Positions 44,331 through 55,615 of a stretch of 64,000 bases of DNA are shown in pieces. Where the stretch lies: assembly GCF_947179515.1 (NCBI RefSeq), contig NC_067477.1, forward strand, positions 117,253,562 to 117,317,561, read 5' to 3'. A program made the position numbers and the translations under genes. The DNA is from Apodemus sylvaticus. Taxonomy: Eukaryota > Chordata > Mammalia > Rodentia > Muridae. Under the pieces are notes generated by a model, which was given only the letters and a program-made list of their open reading frames with translations, did no database searches and was not told where the DNA came from. Every line of letters starts with the position of its first letter. Within the stretch, counting starts at the first letter, position 1.

Positions 44331-44952
44331 GGAAAGAATAGAAAATACAGCCTAACTCCGGCCTTCTAAGGAACCCCAAACACTTCACATTCCAGAGCCC
44401 ACTCTTTGTGCTCTTTGTTAGAAACTAGGTAAAAGGTCACAGTCCAGAGCCTGCCCTTTAATAGCTAGGCAGAAAGGCCTTGAATAGGTGATCCTGGCCC
44501 CTTAAGTTAACTGGAAATGAGCTAAGCTTATCTTGCTTCTGTAAACTGCTCATGCCATTACCCCTATCTATCCAGGAGTTCACGCATCTATAGACTCCAA
44601 GAAAATAGGAAACTAATTGGCCCACTGAGCGCAGGCTCTGATAATTTAAACTGATTGGCCTAAAAACTATGGAGTGGTACAAATTGATTGGCTCGCATTT
44701 CACAGGCTCTCCATGCTAAGGAATGATTGGTTTGTGATTCATGGACTTTGTTGTAAACTTATAAAAGCTGTCCTAATTCTGCACTCGGGGTCCTACAGTC
44801 CTCTACCCCTGCGCAGTGTATGACTGTGGACCCCAGAGCCTCTGGAATAAAAATCTTCTTGTTATTGCATCAAGACCATTTCTCTCGAGTGATATGGGTG
44901 TCGCCTTCCGAGGCATGCGGCACTGGGACGCCCTCATTTATCAGCTCTTATA
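44331..44952 (+). mobile_element. 3' LTR
   Basis: Starts GGAAAGAATAG (first T of the usual TG mutated) and ends near CTCTTATA. TATAAAAG at 44760-44767, AATAAA at 44846-44851, CCAAT-type motifs GATTGG at 44653, 44687 and 44725, and a U5 with GAGTGATATGGGTGTCGCCTTCC. Closely related across its whole length to the antisense LTR at 38625, but to the 5' LTR only in R-U5. Confidence 0.85.
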
Positions 44953-46764
44953 GCATGAAAGAGACAGAAACCCATGTCCAGCCACAAGGGCAGGGCAGAG
45001 GCCCAAAGAGAGGATCCATTCTTTCAGTATAGTCCTGTGAACTGAGATGTACAGGAAAAGGCGGCCGTGTGGGAGATGAAGGAAAGCAGTACCCCATCAC
45101 TCCTCCTATGTGGTGGATCTTAGGCTCCACAGTGTATGCGCATCACTGGCTACCTTATGTAAGACTCTGATTCCAGCAAGCAGAGCTAGCATTCCGCACA
45201 TTAGACAGGGTACTGAGGTGGATGCTGGTATGGTCCTAACATGAGTCAGAGAAAATGTGTTCTTTGACCTTTCCAAGTCATCCTTAAAATGTGAAACACG
45301 AATCAGGAATAAGTTATTAAAAGCCATGTTTTAACCTAAGACCTTAAACTAAATAGATCATGGGGAAACATTCTTTGAGAATAGGGGTCAGGGCAAGCCA
45401 GGGCAGCTTTAAGGACCCAAAACAAGTATTCCTACTCAAGACCTACCTCCCAGGAGATACCATTAAAAACAGAAAATACATTCCTAAGGACAGGGGAACG
45501 TTTTGCTATTTCGGAGAGAAATTATTTATAGTCTATAAGTAGCGAAGACCTTTGGGCACACAAACATAGAAAATTATGCTCTAGGATGTGACCAGGTAGA
45601 ATTTATGTAAAGGATGATGCATGTTCACACGGCCTTCTGCCAAAACACTTAGAAGACTCCAGACTGGAGCAAACAGCACCAAGAGTATCATGACCTATGT
45701 GGGCAATGCTTCAGTAACCATCTAGTCAGCTTGAGGACCTGTGCCTGCACACAGAGAGATAGCCCTACCAGCTACTTCCATCTTTGCCAATCCCCGGATG
45801 GAGGCATTACTTGGTCCTCAGGACCGCCATGAATGAATTCGCAAGTGGTTCCTAACCTATGATATCCTGAGAGGCTCTAAAATAGACACTGCTTGCAGGT
45901 CATAATTCTACTGGGATAAGTGCATCTTTCAGTGGGCAGCAGTCGCTTGCCATCTCTGCAGGTCACTGCTACTGCTTTCTTTGTCTGTGAGCCGCATGCG
46001 CTATTTCACTATTCTTCAAGTTGCCCAGGGCTGGGAGCAGAGTAGAGGATATGGGGAATGATTGCAGGCTTCTTTGCTCCAGGACAAACATGGCACTCTT
46101 TCTCTTTTCTCGGAAGGCCAGAGGAGACTAGAACACGGTTGCAGAAAAAGCAGAACCATACAGGCTCTGAGTGTCTCCTTGGGACTGGTACGCAGTGGGA
46201 GGACATTCACAGACAATATTTCCTAAAGGAAAAGTGCAATTTCATGACTGCATCAGTTTGAAGTTTCAGTGCTTGATCGATAGGGATGATTAAGAGAGAA
46301 GCTGAAAACCAGGGTGAAGATGCAGCTAGTGGATAAATGATTTTAACTTGGATGAGATATCTGTCAAGGAAAAAAATTACAAAAGGTACAGAGAGATCCT
46401 TTTCGAGGCATGTTGAGTGAACATCTTGACCATATTCAGGCAGGTCAGTGGGTGTCTGGAATAGAGATGTTAATCATACAGGGCTCCATAATCAGGAATC
46501 CAGAAAGGCAGTGAACTCAGCTGGCTATCCAAGTCCAGAGGATCTGCACAGTCGCAAGTCTAACACCTGAAAGCCAAGGCATAGCCACAGAATACAGTTG
46601 ACTAGAATAAAGCTTTTGACAGACACCTGCCCCGGCAGGACTGACATCAGGGAAGCACTCCAGACAGACCTACTCTAGGCCAAATCCCCTGAGCTATTGG
46701 ACCTTAAAGATTTATTTTTATGATTTAAAAAAAAAGCACATGTATGAAGATGTATGAACAGACT
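44953..46764. other. Unassigned non-coding sequence
   Basis: No repeat or gene recognised. Confidence 0.4.
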
Positions 46765-46958
46765 TTAAGTATATGGTTTTATTTTTATTATATGCATGGG
46801 GAACAGGTATGTGCACCTGAGTGTGGGTGCCAGCAAAGGACAGAACAAAACATTGGGTCCCCTAGAGTGGAGTTACTGGTAGCTGTGAGCTGCCCAGCAT
46901 GGGTGGTGGGAATAAAACTCAGGTCCTCTGGAAGAGCGTCTAGAGTCCAGCCTGAGTC
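46765..46958 (-). mobile_element. B3 SINE, antisense
   Basis: TATGGTTTTATTTTTATTATATGCATGGGG ... GTGCACCTGAGTGTGGGTGCC ... GTAGCTGTGAGCTGCC ... GGGAATAAAACTCAGGTCCTCTGGAAGAGC is the antisense layout of a B2/B3 SINE. Confidence 0.8.
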
Positions 46959-49900
46959 ATTGAACGTTAAATGTCTTGGGTTGTCTACAACGCCAGGTGC
47001 TACAACACGGCTGGACCTATGCATGTTCCAGCAGTCCCAACATATACTTAGCAGGGAAGAAAAACCTGTAAGTAGCAGGCACTCCTGGTTGGTGGTCATA
47101 GCAGCTGATGGCCATTGGCCAACAAAGAATTGGTGTCTCTATACTTATTTGTGGTCTAGAGGCATACAACAGTTTGTGAAGAAAGGGGGTTATATTAAAC
47201 TGTCATCATGTGCCACTCCACACTGAACAGAGGCCACTGTGTAAAGCCTTTGTAACCAGAAAGAACGGAATGTGGGCCATACTGGCCAGTAAAGACATCC
47301 TGGAGAAGGTGGGGTGTGTGCAAACCTGCAGAATCCCTAGAGTTCCATGAGGTCACCCAGTTAGTTGGAGGTGTGGTCAACAAGCAAGGACACATCAAAG
47401 TCCAAGATGGCTCCAACTACCATCTTGTGGGACACAGAAAGTTGTCCTGTGCCCCTCCCCACCACCATTCCTCCAACTCCCTTTGCTAATGGAGGGCTGG
47501 GTTTGGCTAGGCAGTTGGGGTTGATTGGACATCTGAGCTGGTTTCATTGGAGCTTTTTTTTTTTAACTTTGAGGGAGTTAGTAGGGGGAAAAAGTCAGGG
47601 GCCAGAACATTTCTTGTTTTCTTGGTCATGGGGCCAGATCTGCCTTAGCGGGCAGAAAGGCCCCTCCCCTATCCAGCCCTTGGGAAACATGGCCTTGGGC
47701 TCTCCACAGGGTATATGACATTTGTGATATTATGCCCTACTTCAGGTTTAATACCATATTTATCTTATTGGAATAAAATAGCACAAATTTGTTTATTGCC
47801 TTAGAATTCCTTGGTCAGAAGCTATCCTGGGTATCCTGCATGGTATATTTTCGTTTAGACGCCCTGGGGTGGCATCCATTTCCTTGCCTCTTTCATCTTC
47901 TAGAGGCAACCTGTGTTCCTCCACAAGTATCCCCTTCAATCTTCAAAGCTGGTGAAAAATCTAGTCTCTCAAATCTCATCGCTGTCACCCTCTCTTCAAC
48001 ATCTGTCTTCCATGTGAAAGGTTCTACATGCCTTTCCTTCTGTTACTGGAATAACCAGTCTGACTTTACAAGCAAAGAATTCAAGAACACAGTCCTGGGG
48101 CTTCCAGGGCATGGCGCGACCACTCACTGGTTCTGATGGGAATGTCATGGTAGGTGTCAGGAACATGTTTGTGAGGGAATAAAAACAATCACACCCCCAA
48201 ACAGCAAAGCAGCAATGTAGCGACTAATTTAGGTTTCTCTAACAACTTGGTCCAATGAACACTCACTCCAGGACTCCCATGTTCCCCCGAGAGCAGCACC
48301 CCAGTGGCATAAGAACTCCCACCAGCTCCTGCCTCTTCCATAATGCTTCCCCGCCACTTCCAGGCCAGTGAGTTCTCAATGTGTGGAGCCTGGAAGGAGA
48401 CACGCTACATTCAAACCACAGATGGGCCCTTGCTCTCACATTGGCTTACCCTATCTCACCCAGATCACCACCTCCTCACCTGAGGGGCAGACAGATAGCA
48501 GCCTTCATTCTACCCACTGCCTTATTTCATCCAACACATTTGTGTGTCTGGGGTTATTGGGATGTAGACCATTTCAGGGGAGGACTGCTATGCCTGCCAC
48601 AGTTCACAATTTTAATGGTCAGGTGGCCTGGTTTATAATGTTATGTACCCTTGGATATTGTATCTGAGTCCTTACTCCAGGTCTCCCAGATGTGAAGGGG
48701 GATTGGTGGGGAGCAGTGTTTGTCATAATGATGATGATGGTGTGGGAAGAAGCAGAGTCTACACCTTTGGCTGCCATGTCCCCACTGGACAATTTCCATG
48801 ACACCTCACCCTTTGGTCCTGTAGAGGACCATGTCACCTTCCCCACCTTGCCCCTGCCTCAAACCTAGTCCTCTGATTCCCAGCACTTTGCTCCCGTTTT
48901 GATTCCATTCCTCTAAAATACATAAATTCCAGTTCCTTTCACTTTTTACCTTTACATAAAAAACCCAGAGCCAAGGAAAGGATGGAGCCTCCTACACATC
49001 CCAGGCCTCCCAGCCCAAGGGGTACAAGCGCATCAAAGGATGCCAACCTCCCAGGAGTCTACAGCTTGGATTACATCATCCTGCAGCATATCATCGCTAA
49101 GCAACTGTGGGCTCAGCATCTGTTTCCATGGAGATGTCACATCATCACCATTGGCCAGGCAGTGCAGAGAAATACATAAGAAGGGATGAGTAAGCCGAGC
49201 TGTGTCAGAGAATGACAAATCCTTGTCATCCTTGTGGGAATGAGGACAAGTCGACCATGAGAGTGAAAGGTGGAAGTAAAGGATGCTTCAACGAGAAAGG
49301 GGGATCAGGCACTGGATGGGATCCAGCAGGGACCCTGCACAGATGGTATCCCCTGGACCAACTCTCTTGAGATGTGGCAGTAGCTAAGCACCTCCGTCCC
49401 TTGCTGACCTTGTTCAAAGGTTCATCACAGAACCCAAGCCTGTGTCTCCCTGCCTAGGACTTGCCCTTCTAAAAGGAAAGGCACTATAGACGGCTGAAGC
49501 TTTCCCTAAGAATCTGAAATACTTAGAAATCACAGGGTGCCAGCCCTCTCAAAGGTTGATTCATCTTCACATGCTATCTAGTGGTGAGTAACTGTCAAGG
49601 TCAAAGGATGAAGCTGGAGTTCTTTTTCTGCTGTGCAGACTCCCTATCTTCACTGGGCTACACAACGCCTCCAGAAGCCACGATCAGACACTCAAGGATG
49701 AGTTCATGGCACACTGGATATCGACACAAGATGCCCAGGTAGGGTTTTCCTTGTGTCCTGAATCTGCTACAGGGTGTTCAGAAGTCCACATGTACCAGCT
49801 CCTGTCATCAGACTCTGAGAGAACTGCTCTCACCAATAGCTCACTGCTCGACCTGCTTCCCACTGACTTTCTAGGAAGCCAGAGATTTAGGGTCTCCAGG

Positions 49901-50202
49901 AAAGATGAGGTTTGGAAAGGACACATGACAAGTTACCTTGCTGGGGATGTTCACTTGGCCTTAGAAATCAGTGCCTTCCTCTGACAGAGGCCTGGCGATA
50001 CATCCTTTACCCACAGACCTCAGGTAGCAGAGCTAGAGAAAATGTGTCTTAGAGGGAGGCAAGGAACCCAACCCTGCCTACACCAACACTCTAACAAGGC
50101 CCAGGGTCTATGTGACAAGAGTGCTAAAGTCAGAGGTGAAGAGGAGTCATGTGACAAGTGTCAGCAGGCTCAGCTCTGAGTGGGGCTGAGGTCACACGCC
50201 TG
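46959..50202. other. Unique non-coding sequence
   Basis: No supportable gene or repeat. AT/T runs at 47555-47565. The stretch 48270-48420 might hold an MLT-like relic (ACATTCAAACCACA) but is too weak. A near-CTCF word (ATGCTATCTAGTGG, two mismatches) lies at 49571. Confidence 0.4.
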
Positions 50203-50257
50203 CACACACACACACACACACATACACATGCACACACACACATACACACACACACAT

Positions 50258-50295
<38 letters not shown>

Positions 50296-50299
50296 ACGC
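50203..50299. repeat. (CA)n with ATACA/ATGCA interruptions
   Basis: CACACACACACATACACATGCACACACACATAC..., ~97 bp. Confidence 0.97.
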
Positions 50300-50539
50300 T
50301 GGGAAGGGGGAGGGGGAGAGCTGGGACTCAGCTACATAATACCCATGGAAGGCTCAGGAGAAAGCCTCTTGCACACGCTGTATGAAATACCATATCACCA
50401 ATATCACCAACACTGGCCAGAACCACTCAGACCCAGAACGAAGCCAGGGACAGCCATGTATCCCCATCAGAAGGAGTAAACTCAGAATTCCCTTACCCTC
50501 CCAAGGCCTTGGTGAACAGGGCAGAGAAAAAGCCACACG

Positions 50540-50865
50540 TGGTTAGAGCCTGATGAAGGATCAGAAACGGACTGACCTCCCCTCCCATTGATGTCCCACA
50601 AGGCCATCCTCTGCTACCTGTGCGGCTGGAGCCATGGGTCCTCCATGTGTACTCTTTGGTTGGTGGTTTAGTCCCTGGGAACTCTGGAGGATCTGGTTGG
50701 TTGATGTTATTGCTCTTTCTATGGTGTTGCAAACCCCTTCAGCTCCTTCAGTCCTTTTTCTAACTCCTCCATTGGGGACCCCCTGGGGGGTGGGGAGGCC
50801 AGGAAAGAGGACATTTGAAATGTAAGTAAAGAAAACATCCAATAAAAAAAAAAAAGATTTAAACA
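50540..50865 (+). mobile_element. Lx-type L1 3' end with inverted 5' part
   Basis: 50776-50853 is the sense L1 3' end (GGAGGCCAGGAAAGAGGACATTTGAAATGTAAGTAAAGAAAACATCCAATAAAA plus poly(A)). The preceding 50565-50772 (e.g. CCCATTGATGTCCCACAAGGCCATCC, TTCAGTCCTTTTTCTAACTCCTCCATTGGGGACCCC) is L1 3' sequence in the opposite orientation. This is the usual product of twin priming. The left boundary is uncertain. Confidence 0.7.
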
Positions 50866-51480
50866 AACAACCAAACAAAACCCTGACTGGAGTGGACGGA
50901 GCGTGGTCGGTGGCACACGCCTGAGCACATTCCTCCCAGCCTCTTCACAGACAGGTCTGTGCATAGAGGAGGAAGTGAGCTTGGGATTCAGCCTTGGTGG
51001 GAAGCTTGAAACAAGCAGAACTGAGTCTAAAATACTGGGCAGAGATTGCAAGGGAAAGGCAGATGATGGCAGCTGGGCCAAGATGACCGGAGAAGCACGG
51101 GAGGAAGGTTTCCATATCTTAAAATCTTAAAAGGGGGGAGGGAAGGAGGGAGCCAGAAACAGGAGTGAGATGGACAGAGAAGGACAGAGGCTGTGTGTGG
51201 CCCCAAACACCTCAAATATTAACCATCTGGCCTTCGTGGGGAACGTCTGCCAGCACCATTTACAGCCTGAGAGCTGGGAAGACACAGCCATGGGAAAAAT
51301 AAAAGCCACAAGTTTCTTGCCTTCAGCGCTGTGCCTATAGGAGCCCTCCGTGCTGGTACACAGTATACGCATCTGGATAAACCTCCCATGAGTGAAGATC
51401 TCACAAATGAGTCGCACTTAATCCATCCGTTTCCTTGCTGGTGAACACTGAGGAGGTGCCAGGGCTATCTGGGAACTTTT

Positions 51481-52150
51481 TTTTTTATTCGATGTATTTT
51501 TTTATTTACATTTCAAAATGATTTCCCCTTTTCTGCACCCCCCCCCATTCCCCGAAAGTCACATAAGCCCCTTCCCCCCCCCCCCCCCCCCCCGTTCTCC
51601 CGTCCAACCCTTCCCACTTCCCTGTTCTGGTTTTGCCCTATACTGCTACACTGAGTCTTTCCAGAACAAGGGGCCACTCCTCAGTTCTTCTTGTACCTCA
51701 TTTGATGTGTGGATTATGTTTTGGGTATTCCAGTTGTCTAGGCTAATATCCACTTATTAGTGAGTGTATATCATGACTGATCTTTGAGACTGGGTTACCT
51801 CACTTAGTATGATGTTCTCCAGCTCCATCCATTTGTCTAAGAATTTCATGAATTCATTGTTTCTAATGTCTGAATAGTACTCCATTGTGTATATATACCA
51901 CATTTTTTGCATCCACTCTTCTGTTGAGGGATACCTGGGTTCTTTCCAGCGTCTGGCTATTATAAATAGGGCTGCTATGAACATAGTAGAGCATGTATCC
52001 TTATTACATGCTGGGGAATCCTCTGGGCATATGCCTAGGAGTGGTATAGCTGGATCTTCCAGAAGTGACGTGCCCAGTTTTCTGAGGAACTGCCAGACTG
52101 ATTTCCAGAGTGGTTGTACCAATTTGCAACCCCACCAGCAGTGGAGGAGT
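51481..52150 (-). mobile_element. 5'-truncated mouse-type L1 (ORF2 C-terminus + 3' UTR)
   Basis: On the minus strand: the end of ORF2 (121 codons, 51757-52122, with the WMQKMWYIYTMEYYSDIRNN-type C-terminal segment), then a mouse-type 3' UTR ending GAAATGTAAATAAAAAAATA...GAATAAA and an A tail (+ strand T-run at 51479). A C20 run at 51575-51594 is the G-tract of the 3' UTR. ORF2 is cut at its 5' end and ends in a stop shortly after, so it is non-functional. Confidence 0.93.
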
Positions 52151-52666
52151 GGTCCTCTTTCTTTGGTCTTCTCTCCCTGTGCCCAGGTGTAGTTTCTTTG
52201 GGTTCCGCACTTGAAAGCACGAAACTGCTAAGCCAGAAATGCATATAGCGCCAGGCTTGAGGAACGTCATAGAAATAATTGGTCTTGACTTGTGCCTCCA
52301 CCGCTGGTCTATGAGCCGTACTTCTCTGAAGTCCTCGCCCATGCTCCGTGGGAATGGGATTGCACGTGTTTGCTAATTAGTCTCTCCTGAAGGTCAGAAT
52401 TTGCCTTCAGGTGAGCAGAAAGAGGACAGACATCTCTACAGTTTCACCCTTTATTCTTTTGTGGTACTTCCCCCTCATTAGGGGTATTAGTCCTTTGGGG
52501 CTTCGGTTATGGGTTGTAAGTATTTTTTCTTGACACATGGAATGTGTTTTGCTTTGATATTTGAGATTTTTAGGCAAAAGAAATGATCTTTCAATATGGT
52601 CCAAATTCTCAGTTGTTCTCTGAAATTTGGGCACTCTGTGGTTTGCTTAAATTTTTCTTTGCTGTG
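52151..52666. other. Unassigned sequence
   Basis: L1 homology stops at about 52150. Nothing further recognised before the B2. Confidence 0.4.
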
Positions 52667-52865
52667 GTAAGAGAAATGTCTCAGCAGTTGAGAGTGCTTG
52701 CTTTTTGCAGAGGACCCAGGTTTGGTTCCAGACAACATGGTGCAGTTTATAACCTTCTGTAACTACAGTTTCAGGAAATCTAAAGCCATCCATGACCTCC
52801 TTGGGTACCAGACATGCACACGGTACACATATATACATGCAAGAAAATGCTCATACACATGAAAT
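52667..52865 (+). mobile_element. Diverged B2-family SINE
   Basis: GTAAGAGAAATGTCTCAGCAGTTGAGAGTGCTTGC, GAGGACCCAGGTTTGGTTCC, TAACTACAGTTTCAGG, then GACATGCACACGGTACACATATATACATGCA, in sense B2/B3 order. Confidence 0.75.
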
Positions 52866-52894
52866 TTTTAAAAAATCTAAAAATACTTTTTAAA

Positions 52895-53430
52895 TTGCTT
52901 TCTTTTCTCGATGTTATATAAATATATTTCTTGGTATATTTATAAGTTGTGTTTTACACATATGGATATTTAAGTCATCTGGAAATTAGCTTTCAGTGGG
53001 ACAGAAAATGAATTTTACTTTTCTCCATTTAGATAACCAAATATGTGCATCCGTTCACGATGACTTGCAATGACACTTCTGAACTTTGTCATGTCTAGAT
53101 GACTACATACGTGTGCCTGTGCCATCAGCGCACTTCTATGATCACTATGATCACACACTAGACAAGTCTGGGTGTCTAGCCATAGTACCACCCCCCTCTT
53201 CCAAGCACCTGAGCAGTTATTCTTCCTGTGTTCATCCAATTGGATCCTGCCATTGGTATTTCAGGCCCCCTAAAATTAAAGTGGTTTTAACCAGAACTTC
53301 ATAGACCAATTAGGAGATCGTTAACACTGTCAGCTGTTGCGTTTTCCAACCTGTGACACATTTCTTCACTTCTTCTTTGATGTCTTTCAATAATGTAATT
53401 TCTTTTGAATTTGATGATGGGTGATCAAGC
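52895..53430 (-). mobile_element. Ancient L1M ORF2 fragment, antisense
   Basis: GATAACCAAATATGTGCATCCGTTCACGATGACTTGCAATGACACTTCTGAACTTTGTCATG and CTTCACTTCTTCTTTGATGTCTTTCAATAATG follow the antisense L1M ORF2. Confidence 0.55.
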
Positions 53431-53547
53431 CTTGCATAAGCCAGGCAGTTACTGTCACACTAATCTATGCCACTAGTTCATCAAAATAGTTTTGTCGTTG
53501 CTGTTGTTTGGCTTGGCTTGGTGTGAATTGGTTTTGTTTTGTTTGTT

Positions 53548-54050
53548 TGCTTGCTTGAAAAAGGGTGTCACATAACCCAGGCTGGTTTCAAACACATCAT
53601 GTAGCCAAACATGACCTTCAACTCTGGATCCTCCTGTGTCCATGTCTTAGGGCTTTATTGCTGTGAAGAAACATCATGACTAAAGCAAGTCTTATAAAGA
53701 ACTTTTAATTTGGGGCTGGCCTACAGTCTCAAAGTCCATTATCATCATGGAAGGAAGCATGTAGGCAGACATGATGCTGAAGACAGCCTGAGAGTTCTAC
53801 GTCTCGATCTGCGGGCAGCAAGGAGAGACAGTGTGTCACACTGGGCATAGATTGAGCATATATAACCTCAAAGCCCACCTCCACAATGACGTACTTCCTC
53901 TAACAAGGCCACACCTCCTAATAGTGCCACTCCCTGTGGCCAAGCATTCAAACACATGAGTCTATGGGGGCCATACCTATTGAAACCACCCCAGATCACC
54001 ACCCAAGTACTGCAACTACAGGCTTGCATAAACCAGGCTCAGCCTACCAA
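53548..54050 (-). mobile_element. B4/B1-like SINE, antisense, split by ORR1
   Basis: The left part GCTTGAAAAAGGGTGTCACATAACCCAGGCTGG...CATGTAGCCAAACATGACCTTCAACTCTGGATCCTCCTG and the right part CACCCAAGTACTGCAACTACAGGCTTGCATAAACCAGGCTCAGCC together make one antisense SINE, interrupted by 53643-53990. Confidence 0.65.
53643..53990 (-). mobile_element. ORR1-type MaLR LTR, antisense
   Basis: TGTCTTAGGGCTTTATTGCTGTGAAGAAACATCATGACTAAAGC (LTR 3' end reversed), CTTATAAAGAACTTTTAATTTGGGGC, CATTATCATCATGG, GAGAGTTCTACGTCTCGATCTG and TTCCTCTAACAAGGCCACACCTCCTAATAGTGCCACTCCC. Well preserved. Confidence 0.88.
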
Positions 54051-54127
54051 TAACGTCTACTATTCTACATGAATGTATGTTTTGTATTACATTGCCAATT
54101 AAATTAATTAATAAAATTAAATGCTTT

Positions 54128-54250
54128 GTCTTGGCAGATGTGATGATACAGCACTCAGAAGGTGAGACGGGGGACTGCTTGGAGTCCAAGGCCAGCTTGG
54201 GTTATATAGTGAGAACCTGGTTAGCTGGAGCAAGATCCTATTCCTCCACA
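54128..54250 (+). mobile_element. B1/B4-like SINE fragment
   Basis: GTGATGATACAGCACTCAGAAGGTGAGACGGGGGACTGCTTGGAGTCCAAGGCCAGCTTGGGTTATATAGTGAGAACCTGG, a degraded sense 7SL-type body. Confidence 0.55.
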
Positions 54251-54278
54251 CCCATCCCAAATCCCATTGTGTATACAG

Positions 54279-54739
54279 TTTATAAGAGACAATGGTTCGC
54301 TGCTATCCAGCACAAGTCTTTAAGTCTACTTCCACCTTGTGAAGTGTATAGAAATGTCCACTCAGCTTCGGGTAGAGACCTCAGGTTTCCTGGTGTCTAG
54401 GTGTAGCTATGGTCCCAGAACACATGACCAGGCCCCTCCCTGTCTGGCTGCTGAATACATGGGACTCCAAGGTGCTTAAGAGAAGGGGAAACCACAAGAT
54501 GGGAGGAGAGGAGCCAAACATCCGGCTCAGCAACAACTGGAAACATGCTGAACAACTAGAACATGGCTGGGGTTCGAAGCTCTGATATGGAAAAAATAGA
54601 ATACTTGGTGAGGTAGAGCTCCTTCTAAACAATATTTATTTTTGCCTGGACATGTGCTCTGGGACCACAGCTACACCTAGACACCAGGAAAGCTGAGGTT
54701 TCTACTCGTGCTGGAGAGTGAACCACTGTCTCTTATAAG
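54279..54739. repeat. Foldback (inverted repeat) element, ~460 bp
   Basis: The left arm 54279-54432 and right arm 54645-54739 are reverse complements. The inner 55 bp (54378-54432 vs 54645-54699, core GGTGTCTAGGTGTAGCT) differ at about 4 positions. The outer ends also pair (TTATAAGAGACAATGGTTC vs reverse of GAACCACTGTCTCTTATAA). The left arm carries an extra ~57 bp (about 54318-54373) absent from the right. The unpaired centre, ~212 nt, has no recognised coding content. Confidence 0.88.
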
Positions 54740-55289
54740 CTGGTGATTAAAATATGCAGATGTGGTATATGCATATATATTTTGTTTCTGAACTAAGAAA
54801 ATCCCTTTAGTGTCTCATAACATCTATTGTCAGAGTCTATCACAGAGTTGCTTTATTTGTAAAAGCAAGGACCCTTCTCCCTCCCAGCCATTCTTGGTGG
54901 CTTGTTTGTCTTGTCAGGACCTGCTGGGTCAGGACCTGCTGCTCTCACTTCACTTAGGAATCCGTCTATTTATTCTTCATTAAGTCTGCAGTTGGCTAGA
55001 GCTAGGCACAGATCCCATTGGCTAAGGAAGCTCCCTTCTTCTTCTAGGTCATCAATAATTTTGGTTGTGAATGGAGATGAATCACAATCAAGTTAGCTCT
55101 TGCCCCCTGTTGCAATAGCTTTCTTTTTTCACTTACTTGTGTAGTGAGTCACACTGAGCCTCCAGTAGTAACTCATCTTTACAACCCTGGGCTGAACTTG
55201 GTCGTGAGAGACTTCTTGTACACATGGATAGATTTCTTTACCTAATATTTTGTTCAAGATTTTTGTGCTCTTTATTTTTAATTTGATTT

Positions 55290-55615
55290 TGTTATTGTTG
55301 AGACAGTGTCTCTCACCCTGTATCTCTGTGTGACAATTTTCTTTTTTTTTATTCGATATATTTTTTATTTACATTTCAAATGATTTCCCCTTTTCTAACC
55401 CCCCACACCCCGAAAGTCCCGCAAGCCCCCTTCTCTCCCCGTCCTCCCACCCACCCCTTCCCACTTCCCCGTTCTGGTTTTGCCGAATACTGCTTCACTG
55501 AGTCGTGTGACAATTTTCTATGTAGACCAGACTGGATTTGAAATAAGAGATCCACCTCATTCTACTTCCCAAGTTCTGGGATTAAAGATATGCAGCATCA
55601 TGCAGATGAGTACTC
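55290..55615 (-). mobile_element. B1 SINE, antisense, split by a young L1
   Basis: TTGTTGAGACAGTGTCTCTCACCCTGTATCTCTGTG on the left and CTATGTAGACCAGACTGGATTTGAAATAAGAGATCCACCTCATTC...GTTCTGGGATTAAAGATATGCAGCATC on the right form one antisense B1 once the L1 at 55342-55504 is removed. Confidence 0.85.
55342..55504 (-). mobile_element. Short mouse-type L1 3' end, 14-bp TSD
   Basis: T9 tract, TTCGATATATTTTTTATTTACATTTCAAATGATTTCCCCTTTTC and GAAAGTCCCGCAAGCC on +, a 163 bp L1 3' UTR stub. GTGTGACAATTTTC at 55328-55341 and 55505-55518 is an exact target duplication. It is closely similar to the 3' UTR of the L1 at 51481. Confidence 0.96.

Larger units (their letters stand above)
39298..44952 (+). 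mobile_element. Degenerate VL30-like gammaretroviral provirus
   Basis: LTR - tRNA-Gly-type PBS - AT-rich leader - broken gag and pol - polypurine tract - LTR, about 5.65 kb including a 0.4 kb MT LTR insertion. The size, PBS, large non-coding leader, and lack of RT core and env fit the VL30 group; the family name is inference. Between 40579 and 42138 the leader is AT-rich and non-coding. Many stops and frameshifts make it non-coding. The 5' and 3' LTRs have different U3 regions. Pieces are listed separately. Confidence 0.85.

Noticed and set aside
39298..44952. Intact, mobile retrovirus
   Set aside because: Stops in gag and the zinc knuckle, shifted protease and RNase H frames, RT deleted, env absent, and a nested MT LTR show it is a fossil.
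46744..47226. 160-codon plus-strand frame
   Set aside because: Its first third is the reverse strand of a B3 SINE.
51757..52122. L1 ORF2 frame as a host gene
   Set aside because: It is only the C-terminal end of a truncated L1 followed by its 3' UTR and poly(A) tail.
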